From: Fen-671 sp963794745
GTDB lineage: Bacteria; Actinomycetota; Acidimicrobiia; Acidimicrobiales; Palsa-688
Assembly (NCBI GenBank): GCA_963794745.1
Contig: CAWCEZ010000004.1
Location: 181,344 to 245,343, forward strand
Length of the DNA: 64,000 nucleotides
Direction of reading: 5' to 3'
Positions 10,159 through 19,618 of the stretch are shown here, piece after piece. Every line of letters begins with the position of its first letter. Positions within the stretch are counted from its first letter, which is position 1. Both the position numbers and the translations under genes were made by a program. Below the pieces are notes generated by a model. It saw only the letters and a list, made by a program, of their open reading frames with translations, was not told where the DNA came from and did not search any database.

Positions 10159-11325
10159 GTGGGCGGCCCGAGGGGGCGCGGGCAGCGGGTTGGCGTCGCC
10201 ATACTCGGCATGCACCGCAGCGGGACGAGCGCTGTGGCTGGCTTCCTCGCCAAGGCGGGGTTCTTCGCCGGTGAGGAAGGCGACCTCTTGCCTGCGGCCG
10301 AGGACAACCCGAAAGGCTTCTTCGAGCGGGCTGACGTCAACGCCCTCAACGACGCCCTCCTCGCACGCCTCGGCGGTAACTGGGACAAGCCACCTGGGCG
10401 CGCAGTCGTAGCGGAGCGCACACCGCCTTGGCGGCCCGAGGTCGACGAGGTCGTGGGCACTCTCGTAGCCGAGGCCGCTGGTCGCCCGTTGGTGCTGAAG
10501 GACCCCCGCATCAGCCTGCTGCTGCCGGCGTGGTTGGCAGCCCTCGATCACCGGTTCGAGATCATCCTGGTCGACCGTAACCCCATCGACGTTGCTCTTT
10601 CGGTCCGAAAGAGGGACGGCCGCCCGCTCTACGTAGCCTTGGCACTATGGCAGCTGTACTGGGCCGAGCTGCTCGAAGCCTTGGCGGGCAGGCGGGTGCT
10701 CGTTGTGCGCTACGAGAACTTCGTCGCAAGCCAGGCCGCTGGGACAGAGCTCCTCGAGCGCCTCGGCGAGAGGCTCCCGACCAACTTGGCTGCCGCTGGG
10801 CGTGCCAAGGGTTTTGTCTCGGGCGATATGCGCCATCACCAGACCACTGCCCAAGATCCTGCCAACGAGCAGGTCCTCACCACGGCTCAATCGGCCCTCT
10901 ATGGCTGGCTTCGCGAACTGCCCGAGGGCTGGGTCGAGCTCGACCCACCCAGGAAGCTCCGGGCCGAGCCTGAAAATGCCCTCGTCACGGTCGCCGAGTA
11001 TTACGACGCGATGGGTGATCGTTACGGCATGGAAACGGCGTACGACACCGAGCGGCACAGAGCCCTGCATTTCGAGCAGGCCACCGAGCTCAAGGACCAC
11101 CACATCGAGAACCTCGAAAACGAGCTACGCCACCTCCGCCGTCGGGCCGAGAAGCAGGACGCCCGCGTCAACGAGGTCGAAACCGAGGCGCAGGAGCTGG
11201 GCCGGGTCAACGAGGCATTGCGCGCAGAGCTACGGGCCCTCCACGAGGACAGCAGGGCCGCGGCGAGCAACCTCGTTGCATTGGCAAAGCGGGGCCTGTC
11301 GGGGCGCGGCCCGGGCAGGGGTTAG
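10159..11325 (+). CDS. sulfotransferase-family protein with C-terminal coiled coil
   Basis: P-loop sulfotransferase of about 388 residues. The 5'-phosphosulfate loop is GMHRSGTSAVAGFL near residue 18. The 3'-phosphate region is LVLKDPRISLLLPAWLAAL and ILVDRNPIDVALSVRKRDG, as in bacterial glycan sulfotransferases that use PAPS. From about residue 310 the chain becomes a long heptad-like Glu/Leu/Arg coiled coil, which is unusual for a catalytic sulfotransferase and may anchor it to a glycan-assembly complex (inference). I start it at GTG 10159, preceded by a GGGAG site; the longer ORF from 9949 runs antisense to the neighbouring glycosyltransferase and is not likely to be coding. Confidence 0.85.
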   Translation: MGGPRGRGQRVGVAILGMHRSGTSAVAGFLAKAGFFAGEEGDLLPAAEDNPKGFFERADVNALNDALLARLGGNWDKPPGRAVVAERTPPWRPEVDEVVGTLVAEAAGRPLVLKDPRISLLLPAWLAALDHRFEIILVDRNPIDVALSVRKRDGRPLYVALALWQLYWAELLEALAGRRVLVVRYENFVASQAAGTELLERLGERLPTNLAAAGRAKGFVSGDMRHHQTTAQDPANEQVLTTAQSALYGWLRELPEGWVELDPPRKLRAEPENALVTVAEYYDAMGDRYGMETAYDTERHRALHFEQATELKDHHIENLENELRHLRRRAEKQDARVNEVETEAQELGRVNEALRAELRALHEDSRAAASNLVALAKRGLSGRGPGRG

Positions 11326-11358
11326 GCGACAGGGGTTAGGCGACGGGAGCTAGGCGCT

Positions 11359-12610
11359 CTAGCCTGCCGCTAGCTCCGGGCTGACGCGCTCCACCAACAA
11401 GTCGGGCGCCCGAGTCGGAGATCGACAGAAGTCGAGCAAGGGCTGGGCGGCGCAGTCCCAGGTATGGCGCTGGGCGGCGGCGGCGAAACGCTCAGCCGGC
11501 GGAGGGTTTGCCAGCATTCGCGCCAGAGCGTCCTCCAATGCGCGGTCATCGCCCGCCGGGACCGTGGCGCCGAGGCCGGCGTTGGCAATTTCTTCGGCGA
11601 GGACGTCGCCTTCGGTCAGCACCATGGGGAGGCCCGCCCACAAGTAGTCGAGGACTCTCGACCTGAACGAGTAACGGGTCTCGACGTGGTCGAAGTGCGT
11701 GCTCACCGCCACGTTGGCATCGAGCAGGAAATCCGCCCGCTCCCCGTAGGGCACCCAGCCGGCATTGAAGAACACGTGCTTGCCGGTGAGCCCAAGGCTC
11801 GCCGACAGCTCCTGAAGCTCGCTCGCCACGCGCATCGCCGGGATGTCGGGGTTGGGGTGGCGCATCCCGATGAACACAAGGCGAAGCTCGGGGACACGCC
11901 GGCTCAGACGTTCGACGGCCCTGAGCAGCGAAATAGGGTCGAGCCAGTTGTAGACACCCCCGCCCCAGAGCACGACCTTGTCGTCCGGCCCGATACCCGG
12001 CACGACGCCCCGGAGCCCCCGGCCGTCCCGCCGTGGAGGCTCGCCCGGTAAGCCGAACGGGACCACGGACACGAGCCTGCTGAGCATCGGATCTCCTTCG
12101 TAATTGAAGGGGTTCACCCTGCCCACTGCGGCCAGGCTCCCGAGCCAGAAGTCCCTTTGGCGTTCGCTGGCGCAGGTGAAGAAATCGCCCCTCCGCAAGG
12201 CGACGTTGATGACCCCTGCGAGGCGCGTGACGACGCGGTCCTGACTCGGGCAGGCCGTCCCCACCCATCTCGAGGTTCTCGAGGTGGTACGGGTCGTAGA
12301 TGTCGACGACGACCGGCTTGGCCGTCTCACGAAGCTCCTCAGCCATGTAAACGAGGCTGCTCGGGGCGAAGGAGATATCCGAGCCCTCCACCAGTTCCCT
12401 GATGGCCGGCCCGGCCGCCAAGCGCAGGTCGGCGTTGGGATGTGCGCCCGAAACCGCGACGGTGCTCGCGAGGATGACGTCGAGGTGCCGCCCGAGCACA
12501 TTTGCCAGTTCCCATGCCCGAATGGCCGGCCCGGGCATCTCCGGCCCGACAGGGTCGGTAGTGAACACGACCACCCGAGTACGCTGCCTGGCTGTGAGCA
12601 TGTCCGCCAT
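11359..12610 (-). CDS. GT4-like glycosyltransferase, one frameshift; divergent paralogue of the gene at 12.7 kb
   Basis: GT-B fold glycosyltransferase of about 416 residues. The N-terminal half reads from the ATG at 12610 in one frame (PGPAIRAWELANVLGRHLDV, then VVVDIYDPYHLENLEMGG). The C-terminal half continues from about 12245 in another frame (FTCASERQRDFWLGSLAAVG, VVPFGLPGEPP, GGGVYNWLDPISLLRAVERL, FRSRVLDYLWAGLPMVLTEGD). The final motif is the E/D-rich donor-nucleotide site of this family. The protein aligns over its whole length with the neighbour on the opposite strand, so the pair arose by duplication. A one-base indel is enough to explain the break. Confidence 0.8.
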
Positions 12611-12672
12611 CGCCGTGAGGCTACTGGGCCGGGGCGCCTGGTGTGTGCGGCTGACAGCAAGGCGGCCGAGCG

Positions 12673-14097
12673 ATGACTCGGGTCCTTGTGCTGACGCCAG
12701 ACGTGCTGCGCGCCCGGATGGCCGGGCCGGCGATGCGGGCCTGGCACATAGCCCAACGTCTGGCGGAAGAGAACGAGGTCCGCCTTCTCACGACATCGCC
12801 CTACTGCGAGGTGGTCTCTACAGCGTTCCTCGTCGCCGCCGTCGGGCCAGAAGCCTTGGCGGAGTCCGAGGCCTGGTGCGACGTGATGATCCTGCAGGGC
12901 TACGTCATGTACCACCACCCGGTCTTGGCGGCGTCCCAAAAGATCATCGTTTTCGACATCTACTCCCCCCTCCATTTGGAGACTCTCGCCCTTACCAGGG
13001 GAGCTTCAGGCGAGGGGCGGGACGCCCACGTGCGCCTGTCGATCGAGACCTTGAACAACCAACTGAAACGCGGTGACTTCCTCATTTGTGCGAGCGAGCG
13101 CCAGCGCGACCTTTTCATCGGCCAGCTCTGCGCCGTCGGGCGGGCGAACGCACTGACCTACGACCCCGACCCGACGCTGCGTCGCCTCATCGACGTCGTC
13201 CCTATCGGCCTTCCCGACGAAGACGCCGAGCATCGTCATCCGGCTATCCGGGGAGTGGTCCCGGGCATTGGGCCGGACGACGACATCCTCATTTGGGCCG
13301 GCGGCGTCTACGACTGGTTCGACCCGCTCACCCTCATCCGGGCGGTCGCACGGGTTGCCAAGAAGAGACCATCCGTGCGCCTTTATTTCATGGGCCTGCA
13401 GCACCCCAACCCGGATGTCCCCCCGATGCAGATGGCGATCGACGCGAGGGCGTTGGCCGAAGAGCTCGGGGTTGCCGGCACGCACGTGTTCTTCAACGAC
13501 GGCTGGGTCGAGTACTCCGAGCGCGAGAACTTCCTGCTCGAAGCAACCCTCGGGGTATCGACGCACTTCGAGAGCCTCGAGACCCGGTTCTCGTTCCGGA
13601 CCCGTGCGCTCGATTACCTCTGGGCGGGGCTGCCGATAGTGGCCACGGAAGGCGATTCCTTCGGTCAGCTGATCGAGGAGGAGCGCCTCGGGTTGACCGT
13701 GCCGCCAGAGGACCCACAAGCCCTGGAGGAGGCGATCCTCCGGCTTCTCTCCGACCCGGAGATGGCAGAGGCTTGCCGTGCCCGGGTCGCCGAAGCGCGC
13801 AAGGCATTCCACTGGTCCGTCGTACTCGAGCCGCTTGCTGCCTTTTGCCGCGAACCGCGGCGGGCACCTGACCTCCTTGCGTCCTGGGAGCTCATCTCGC
13901 AGCGCACGCCCGCAGCACCTCCAGCTGCTGCGCCGGCCGCGACAGAGGTAGGTGCGGCATCAGCTATCGCGCCCGCGGCGACCGGTAGCCCGCGCACCCT
14001 CACGCAGCTGGCCCGCCACCATTACCAGGAGGGTGGTTTGTCGCAGGTGGCCAATCGCGCGGCGAACAAATTACGGCGCTTTATCAACGAGCTCTGA
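12673..14097 (+). CDS. GT4-like glycosyltransferase
   Basis: Intact 474-residue GT-B glycosyltransferase. MAGPAMRAWHIAQRLAEEN opens the acceptor half. IVFDIYSPLHLETL, ICASERQRDLFIGQLCAVGR and VVPIGLPDEDAEH follow. In the donor half come WAGGVYDWFDPLTLIRAV and FSFRTRALDYLWAGLPIVAT. The last ~60 residues, rich in Ala/Pro/Thr, form a linker to a short basic tail that its paralogue at 11.4-12.6 kb lacks. Divergent from that paralogue across 62 bases, and followed 18 bases later by the second membrane-protein paralogue. Likely adds a sugar in the same polymer pathway (inference from context). Confidence 0.85.
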   Translation: MTRVLVLTPDVLRARMAGPAMRAWHIAQRLAEENEVRLLTTSPYCEVVSTAFLVAAVGPEALAESEAWCDVMILQGYVMYHHPVLAASQKIIVFDIYSPLHLETLALTRGASGEGRDAHVRLSIETLNNQLKRGDFLICASERQRDLFIGQLCAVGRANALTYDPDPTLRRLIDVVPIGLPDEDAEHRHPAIRGVVPGIGPDDDILIWAGGVYDWFDPLTLIRAVARVAKKRPSVRLYFMGLQHPNPDVPPMQMAIDARALAEELGVAGTHVFFNDGWVEYSERENFLLEATLGVSTHFESLETRFSFRTRALDYLWAGLPIVATEGDSFGQLIEEERLGLTVPPEDPQALEEAILRLLSDPEMAEACRARVAEARKAFHWSVVLEPLAAFCREPRRAPDLLASWELISQRTPAAPPAAAPAATEVGAASAIAPAATGSPRTLTQLARHHYQEGGLSQVANRAANKLRRFINEL

Positions 14098-14115
14098 CCT
14101 GGCCGGGCATAAACC

Positions 14116-15867
14116 ATGGCAGCCCCCGCGCCAAAGGTATTCCATTTCGCCACGCTGGCCGGTTCCTTTGCGTTCTGGTCGTACCTGGACCGGCACTTGT
14201 GGTTCTTCGGCGACGACTGGCAGTTCCTAGTCGGGCGGGGGCTCTGGTACGGCCCCACCAACCCACGAAGCATCTGGTACCCGCATTTCGAGCACTGGTC
14301 GACATTGCCGATCCTGTTGTGGCGGGCCCTCTACAACGTCTTCCACCTGTCGAGCTACTGGCCCTACCTACTGCCCTTGCTAGCGACCACGGTCGTTGTC
14401 ATGCACCTGTTGTGGCGGGTATGTATGCACAACTCTGTCGGGCCCTGGGTAGCAGCAGCCGCAGTGGCGGTTGTAGGGTTCCTGGGTGCTGGCGCAGAAG
14501 ACTTAGGTTGGGCATTCCAGGTTGGCTTCGTAGGTTCTGTAGCTTTCGGCTTGGGCGCCATTTTGCTGGTGGACCGGCCTGAGACTGCGCCAAATCGGGC
14601 CCAGCTCGCCTTGACCTCGCTGTTTCTCCTTGCGGGCCTCATGTGCTCAACGGTCGGCGACGCAATGCTCGTGGCGGTCGCCGTAGTGTTGTTCGCCCGG
14701 CAACATGCCCGCCGTGCAATCGCCGTCTTGGCTGGCCCGACTGGAGCCTACGTAGTGTGGTTCGCCTTCGTGGGGCGCTTAGGCGTGACATCGGGTGACC
14801 ACGTCCACGAGAGCACCTTGACCGGCTTGCCTGAGTTTGTCTGGACAGGCTTGTCGAGCGCGCTTGGTCTCTCGTTCAATTTGGAGGCGGCGGGTGGCGC
14901 CCTATTGATCGGCCTGGGCGCTTGGGCCGTGTGGCAAACCCAGGCGCGGGGGCTCTTGACTGAGCGCCCCGCCCTTGTGGGGCTCGGCGCGGGCGCCTTC
15001 GTCTTCTACCTGATCGTGGCTCTGGGGCGCGACAGCGGAGGCGAGGTGGGCTCTACTGCGCCGCGTTACATCTACGTCGGCATGGCCTTGCTCATGCCGG
15101 TCACCGCATACGCCCTCGGCTCACTTGCCGGCCCTGAGCTCGGCTCGGGCGTGGCCAACTTTGCCGTGGTCGCTCTGTTTTTGGCAACCGCTCTGGGGGG
15201 TGCCGGTCAAGCGATGAGCTGGGCCACCGCCCGGACGACGCTCGTCCAAGGTTTGCGAACCGAAGTACTAGCGACCGCCCGGCTGCTCGGCCACGGGGGG
15301 GTAGTGGACGTCACCGGGCCGAAATCTACGCCTATCGGGTACGCGCCCGACCTAACGGCGGCTGTCCTTCAGCGCCTGGGTCGCTCTGGGCTCTTGGGCG
15401 ACGAGAGCTTGTCCCCAGCTGAAATCGACAGTGCCAGGGCCGCGGTAGCCACAAGCCTCACAAGCCAGGCCATGTTCTCGGGACAGTTCTACCTGGCATC
15501 CGCGTCAGGCGTGGCCACATCCACTTCCCTGACATCGATTACCCCGACGGGGGCATGCTCCACCTTCGCCCCGCGCTTCGGTGGCCTCCCCGCTCGAGTC
15601 ACCCTACGTAGCGAGACCTATGAGCGGGATGCTTCCGTTTGGGTGCAACTGACTGCACCAAGCCCCAATGTGACCGACACATTCTCCGTCCTCCTGGGCC
15701 GCCCATACTCAGCAACGAGAACCGTGCCGGTCTCGTTCTACCCACCCGCAAACGGGGCGACCTACCTTGACGACAACTATCCTCAGGCCGCGCTGTCGTT
15801 GGAGTGGGCGACGGGTATGCCGCTCACATTGTGCGGCCTCGGGCAAACACCCCACCACGACAATTGA
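14116..15867 (+). CDS. polytopic membrane protein (second copy)
   Basis: Intact 583-residue membrane protein, the full-length counterpart of the frameshifted gene at 7.3-9.25 kb. About ten transmembrane segments occupy residues 10-420, and a soluble, beta-rich C-terminal region follows. Shared landmarks are LWFFGDDWQFL, GPTNPRSIWYPHFEHWSTLP, YNVFHLSSYWPYL, GFLGAGAEDLGWAFQVGFVGSV and LTLCGL near the end. An acidic pair in the first periplasmic loop (GDDW) recalls GT-C enzymes, which carry a catalytic acidic residue there, so a lipid-linked-sugar glycosyltransferase role is possible but unproven. Its stop overlaps the possible TTG start of the next gene. Confidence 0.8.
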   Translation: MAAPAPKVFHFATLAGSFAFWSYLDRHLWFFGDDWQFLVGRGLWYGPTNPRSIWYPHFEHWSTLPILLWRALYNVFHLSSYWPYLLPLLATTVVVMHLLWRVCMHNSVGPWVAAAAVAVVGFLGAGAEDLGWAFQVGFVGSVAFGLGAILLVDRPETAPNRAQLALTSLFLLAGLMCSTVGDAMLVAVAVVLFARQHARRAIAVLAGPTGAYVVWFAFVGRLGVTSGDHVHESTLTGLPEFVWTGLSSALGLSFNLEAAGGALLIGLGAWAVWQTQARGLLTERPALVGLGAGAFVFYLIVALGRDSGGEVGSTAPRYIYVGMALLMPVTAYALGSLAGPELGSGVANFAVVALFLATALGGAGQAMSWATARTTLVQGLRTEVLATARLLGHGGVVDVTGPKSTPIGYAPDLTAAVLQRLGRSGLLGDESLSPAEIDSARAAVATSLTSQAMFSGQFYLASASGVATSTSLTSITPTGACSTFAPRFGGLPARVTLRSETYERDASVWVQLTAPSPNVTDTFSVLLGRPYSATRTVPVSFYPPANGATYLDDNYPQAALSLEWATGMPLTLCGLGQTPHHDN

Positions 15868-17477
15868 GTTTCGTGGGTTCGCACATTTCCGAGGGCGAGG
15901 GAGGCGCACCCGCTGCCCCGGCTACTAGCGCGTCTCCTTTTACGCATATACCCTCGCCCGAGGGATCGCGGTGCCCTCGATTTGCTGCGACATTCGCGTG
16001 CTGGTGGCTGCTCTTTTCGGCTCTCGGCGTGGCATGGGCCTTGGCTACGCCGATCGGGGCCTCCCCCGATTCGCCTTCCCAAGTGGCGCGAGCCGCGTCA
16101 GTTGTAAGAGGCCAATGGGTCGGCCCCGCTGTCCCTGGGCCGACGTCGGATGTCAATACCTACGTTCGCGTCCCCCAGACCTACGCCTTCTCGGGGACCA
16201 TGATCCAGTGCTACATGTTCAAGGAGAACGTGAGCGCCGGCTGTGCCGCCCCACCCGAGCAGTCATCGCGAACGGTTCGCGCCGTCACTCATGTGGGCCG
16301 CTACCCCCCTGCGTACTACTTGGCCGTGGGCTGGCCCTCCCTGCTCACTGCCAGCGTTGCCGGTATTTACCTGATGCAATCGGCCAGTGCGGTTGTTTGC
16401 GCTATGTTCCTGGCCCTGGCAGTCGCCACCGCTCGACGCTGGTCGAGCTCTGCGCTCCTCGTGCCGGCCATCTCTGTTGCCGTTGCGCCGATGTCGTTAT
16501 TTTTGAACAGTTCCGTCAACCCGAGCGGTCTCGAAGTGGCTACCGCGGCAACCGCCTGGACAGCGGCGACCGTGCTTGTCGCCGACCACTTCGAACCGCA
16601 CCCTGCAGGGCTGCTGGCCGTCTTGGGCATCTCGACCGCGGTGATGGTCTGGACGCGCCCAACGGCACTCCTTTGGCCAGTGTTGATGGCGGCTGTGCTT
16701 GCACCGGCATTGTGGGGACGGCCGCGACCTTGGGGACACCGGCGGGCCAGCACCGTCGTATGGGCCGGGGTACTGGTCGCCGCTGCGGGCAGCGCGTTGG
16801 CTTGGGCCGTGCTAGCCCGGGCCACGAACGTGCTCCCGAATTTTTCACCGCTGCCGGCCTCATCGTCGTTCGGTCACGTTGTCGCCTTTACCGTTGACCA
16901 TTTCCCTTCGCTCCTCGCACAAGGAGTAGGTGATTTCGGCTGGCTGGACACCCCGGTGCCGCGGCTCGTATTAGCGGCGTGGGCTCTAGTGTGCGCTGGC
17001 CTTGTCGCACTGGCCATTGTGCGGGGCTCTAAAACAACGTTGACCTCACTGGCGCTGGCGCTGTTGGCGTCATTCTTGCTACCAATCGTGTTGTTGGTAG
17101 CGGTCGCCCACAGCGATGGCTACGCCGGGCAAGGCCGCTATTTCCTCGCCATCTGGGAGGGAGTGCCGATCGTGGCCGCCGGCTTCCTGCGCTCTTCCAG
17201 CCTCAGCCGGTGTGCGGGCGCGCTGGGCGCTGCCACAGGGGTGCTCGTCGCGAGTGGGCAAGCAGTCGCTTTCTATTGGGCGCTGCGACGCTACATCGTC
17301 GGCATCCCAGGCACCCTGTCCTTGTCGGGGAGCGGCGGCTCGGGCAAGTTGCAATGGCACCCACCTGTGCCGGGCTGGTGGCTCCTGGCGATCTTTGTCG
17401 CCCTGTGCGCCGTCTACGGGGTGGCGATCAGCCGAGCGTGGCGATCAGCCGAGCGTGCCGCACGGACTACGAACTGA
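15864..17477 (+). CDS. DUF2142-family predicted membrane protein
   Basis: A membrane protein of about 537 residues. After a short N-terminal region and a first transmembrane segment (WWLLFSALGVAWALATPIG) comes the DUF2142 hallmark: a large extracytoplasmic loop with DSPSQVARAASVVRGQW, then GRYPPAYYLAVGWPSLL, followed by roughly ten more hydrophobic helices (SLFLNSSVNPSGLEVA near the third). The family is found in bacterial surface-polysaccharide loci and is thought to act in sugar transfer, but its reaction is not established. The start could be TTG 15864 (overlapping the previous stop) or GTG 15873; neither has a clear ribosome site. Confidence 0.8.
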   Translation: MSFVGSHISEGEGGAPAAPATSASPFTHIPSPEGSRCPRFAATFACWWLLFSALGVAWALATPIGASPDSPSQVARAASVVRGQWVGPAVPGPTSDVNTYVRVPQTYAFSGTMIQCYMFKENVSAGCAAPPEQSSRTVRAVTHVGRYPPAYYLAVGWPSLLTASVAGIYLMQSASAVVCAMFLALAVATARRWSSSALLVPAISVAVAPMSLFLNSSVNPSGLEVATAATAWTAATVLVADHFEPHPAGLLAVLGISTAVMVWTRPTALLWPVLMAAVLAPALWGRPRPWGHRRASTVVWAGVLVAAAGSALAWAVLARATNVLPNFSPLPASSSFGHVVAFTVDHFPSLLAQGVGDFGWLDTPVPRLVLAAWALVCAGLVALAIVRGSKTTLTSLALALLASFLLPIVLLVAVAHSDGYAGQGRYFLAIWEGVPIVAAGFLRSSSLSRCAGALGAATGVLVASGQAVAFYWALRRYIVGIPGTLSLSGSGGSGKLQWHPPVPGWWLLAIFVALCAVYGVAISRAWRSAERAARTTN

Positions 17478-18394
17478 CCGTCTCCAAACGGAGCCGTGCC
17501 CGCTCGTAGAAGTCGGCCGGCAAAGGCCCCTTCTCGGCGGTCGCCAGGTTGGATTTCAGATGGTCCAGGCTGGAGGTCCCGACGATCGTGCTCGACAGGT
17601 CGGGGTGGCTGAGCGTGAACCGCAGTACAAACTCCAGCCGGCTCATGTCCCCGAGCAGGTCGTCGATCCCGGATTCCTCCCAGCGTCGCTGGCCTTCGCC
17701 CTCGGAAAGCCCGATCGGGCCTTGTGCCCACTGCTTGTCCTCGGCCGGAGCGCCACGGGCGGCCCCGCCACGAATGAGAATGCCGGCACCTGTCGCCGCA
17801 GCTTGCGAGATTACCTCCTCGTGCTCGCGCTGGACCGCTGAGTACGGGATCTGGAAGACGTCGAAAATGCCCATGGCGATATGGTCAGGCAGGTTGGGCA
17901 ACGTGCCCGACATCCCGAGAAAGCGGATCTTGCCTTCGTTGCGAAGGCCCTGCATCGTCTCGATAGTGCCTTCGGCTTCCAGCCGCTCGCGGCTGGGCGA
18001 CACGTGGACCTGCAGCAGGTCGAGGTGGTCGGTACCGAGCCTTCGCAGGCTCTGCTCTATCCCCGCCCGGATGTTGTCGGGCCGGAAGTCGTGAGCGAAC
18101 GGCGGGTTCGCTCCTGGAGGCGGGTCCCTCAGGACGCACCCGCATTTCGAGGCCAAGAAGTACTCGTTCGCGTCGGTGCCCGAGATATCGGCCGATAAGC
18201 TCCTCGCTACGGCCGTAGTCGATCGAGGTGTCGATCAGATTGATGCCACCGTCAAGAACGGCGTTGAGCAGACGACCAGCATCCTCGTCCTCAATCGCTG
18301 GTCCGCGCGGCTGTCCTCTCAACTCCATTGCCCCGTAGCCGAGGATGGTTACGTCGGTCCCGGTCTTGCCTAACGGGCGTGTCGCGATGGTCAT
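17467..18394 (-). CDS. aldo/keto reductase, one frameshift
   Basis: NAD(P)H-dependent oxidoreductase of about 308 residues with a TIM-barrel fold. The first part, from the ATG at 18394, has RPLGKTGTDVTILGYGAMEL and LIDTSIDYGRSEELIGRYLG, which includes the catalytic-region Asp and Tyr. The frame changes near 18160-18175, where FLASKCGC and the rest of the barrel (LRRLGTDHLDLLQVHV, GKIRFLGMSG, TIVGTSSLDHLKSNL) resume. Typical of small actinobacterial family members acting on unknown carbonyl substrates. It separates the glycan island from clpP and converges with the DUF2142 gene. Confidence 0.78.
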
Positions 18395-18454
18395 GTCCGT
18401 ACGCTACCCACCCCGCACACCTAGGCGAACCGCTGCCCGAGCGGGTGCAGGGAA

Positions 18455-19093
18455 CTAGGCGAGAGCCGGCTCTCCTACATGGCGGGCCTTCGAGATGACC
18501 TGGTCGATGAAGCCGTAGTCCTTGGCCTCGTCGGCGGTGAACCAGCGGTCACGGTCAGAGTCCCGCTCGATACGTTCGACGGTCTGGCCGGTGTGGAACG
18601 AGATCCGCTCTGCCATCATCCGCTTCAGGTAGACGATCTGCTCCGCCTGGATCGCTATGTCGGTAGCTTGCCCCTGCATCTGGCCAGACGGTTGGTGCAT
18701 CAGGATACGAGAGTGAGGGAGCGCATAGCGCTTGCCCGGGGTCCCTGAGCACAGGAGGAACTGGCCCATCGAGGCGGCAAGGCCCATGCACACCGTGGAG
18801 ACGTCACATGGTACGTACTGCATCGTGTCGTAGATGGCCAGCCCGGCGGTGACCGAACCGCCCGGCGAGTTTATGTACAGGCTGATGTCACGGACGGAGT
18901 CTTCCGCCGCCAGCAGGAGCAGCTGGGCGCAGATGAGGTTCGCCGAGCGGTCTTCGACTTCGGAACCGAGAAAGACGATGCGCTCGCGGAGCAGGCGCTG
19001 GTATACGTCCGCACTCGGGTCGGCCCCGACGCCCCCCGGCGACTGCAAGAGCGGTTGCATTAGCGGTTTCATAGGCAGATTGAACTCGGACAT
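18455..19093 (-). CDS. clpP: ATP-dependent Clp protease proteolytic subunit
   Basis: Serine peptidase subunit that forms the two-ring Clp chamber and degrades proteins delivered by ClpX or ClpC. The catalytic triad is visible: Ser108 in MGLAASMGQFLL, His133 in RILMHQPSG and Asp182 in RDSDRDRWFT, at the same spacings as in E. coli ClpP (S97/H122/D171). The glycine-rich substrate strand is INSPGGSVTAG. Length (212 residues) is normal, with a short N-terminal propeptide-like part. Intact, unlike many neighbours. No second clpP copy is in this window, although actinobacteria usually have two. Confidence 0.96.
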   Translation of the reverse strand: MSEFNLPMKPLMQPLLQSPGGVGADPSADVYQRLLRERIVFLGSEVEDRSANLICAQLLLLAAEDSVRDISLYINSPGGSVTAGLAIYDTMQYVPCDVSTVCMGLAASMGQFLLCSGTPGKRYALPHSRILMHQPSGQMQGQATDIAIQAEQIVYLKRMMAERISFHTGQTVERIERDSDRDRWFTADEAKDYGFIDQVISKARHVGEPALA

Positions 19094-19217
19094 ACCACGA
19101 GGCTACCGCGCCGGCACGGGGTCACGTCCACGCTTGCTCCCGTTAGCGCTACTGCACACCGACGCCAGCCAAGCTGGTCGAAGGCCTTTCTGAGAGGAGC
19201 TACGCTTGTCGTTCCAT

Positions 19218-19299
19218 GCGGGCGTGGCGAAACTGGCAGACGCGCCAGGTTTAGGTCCTGGTCCTGAAAGGGATGGAGGTTCGAGTCCTCTCGCCCGCA
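19218..19299 (+). tRNA. tRNA-Leu (anticodon UAG)
   Basis: 82-base tRNA. The acceptor arms GCGGGCG and CGCCCGC pair perfectly and are followed by discriminator A. The anticodon stem CCAGG/CCTGG closes loop TTTAGGT, giving anticodon TAG, which reads CUN leucine codons. The long variable arm (class II) and the T-arm GGTTCGAGTCC fit tRNA-Leu. The 3' CCA is not encoded. Confidence 0.95.
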
Positions 19300-19618
19300 C
19301 TTTGCCACTCTCCGTGGGCAGATGGCAAACTGCTCTGATCTGCGTCTTCATTTCGGCTGGACCAAAAAGTTTGACGCGGAGTGACCCAGGTCGTCCTCAA
19401 CTGATGTGCACTGACATCCCACTGGTACGCGGACCCAGCGAGACCGCTGAACCCGTAGTTGAGCTTCGGCAGTTACTTCCGGTGCTGGGTCGTCTCGGTC
19501 GGGCGGGAGATGATCGACAAGGCTCTCTCCAAGATTCCCTCCCCACTCATATGGAGCGAAGGTTCGAGGCTCGGACGATGGACGGAGGCCCATCGTCAGA
19601 CCACTGCGTCTGAGCGGT
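19300..19618. other. intergenic region after tRNA-Leu
   Basis: About 320 bases between tRNA-Leu and the convergent Sel1-repeat gene. The open frames here show no conserved motif. I see no integrase or attachment-site duplicate of the tRNA 3' end nearby. Confidence 0.5.
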
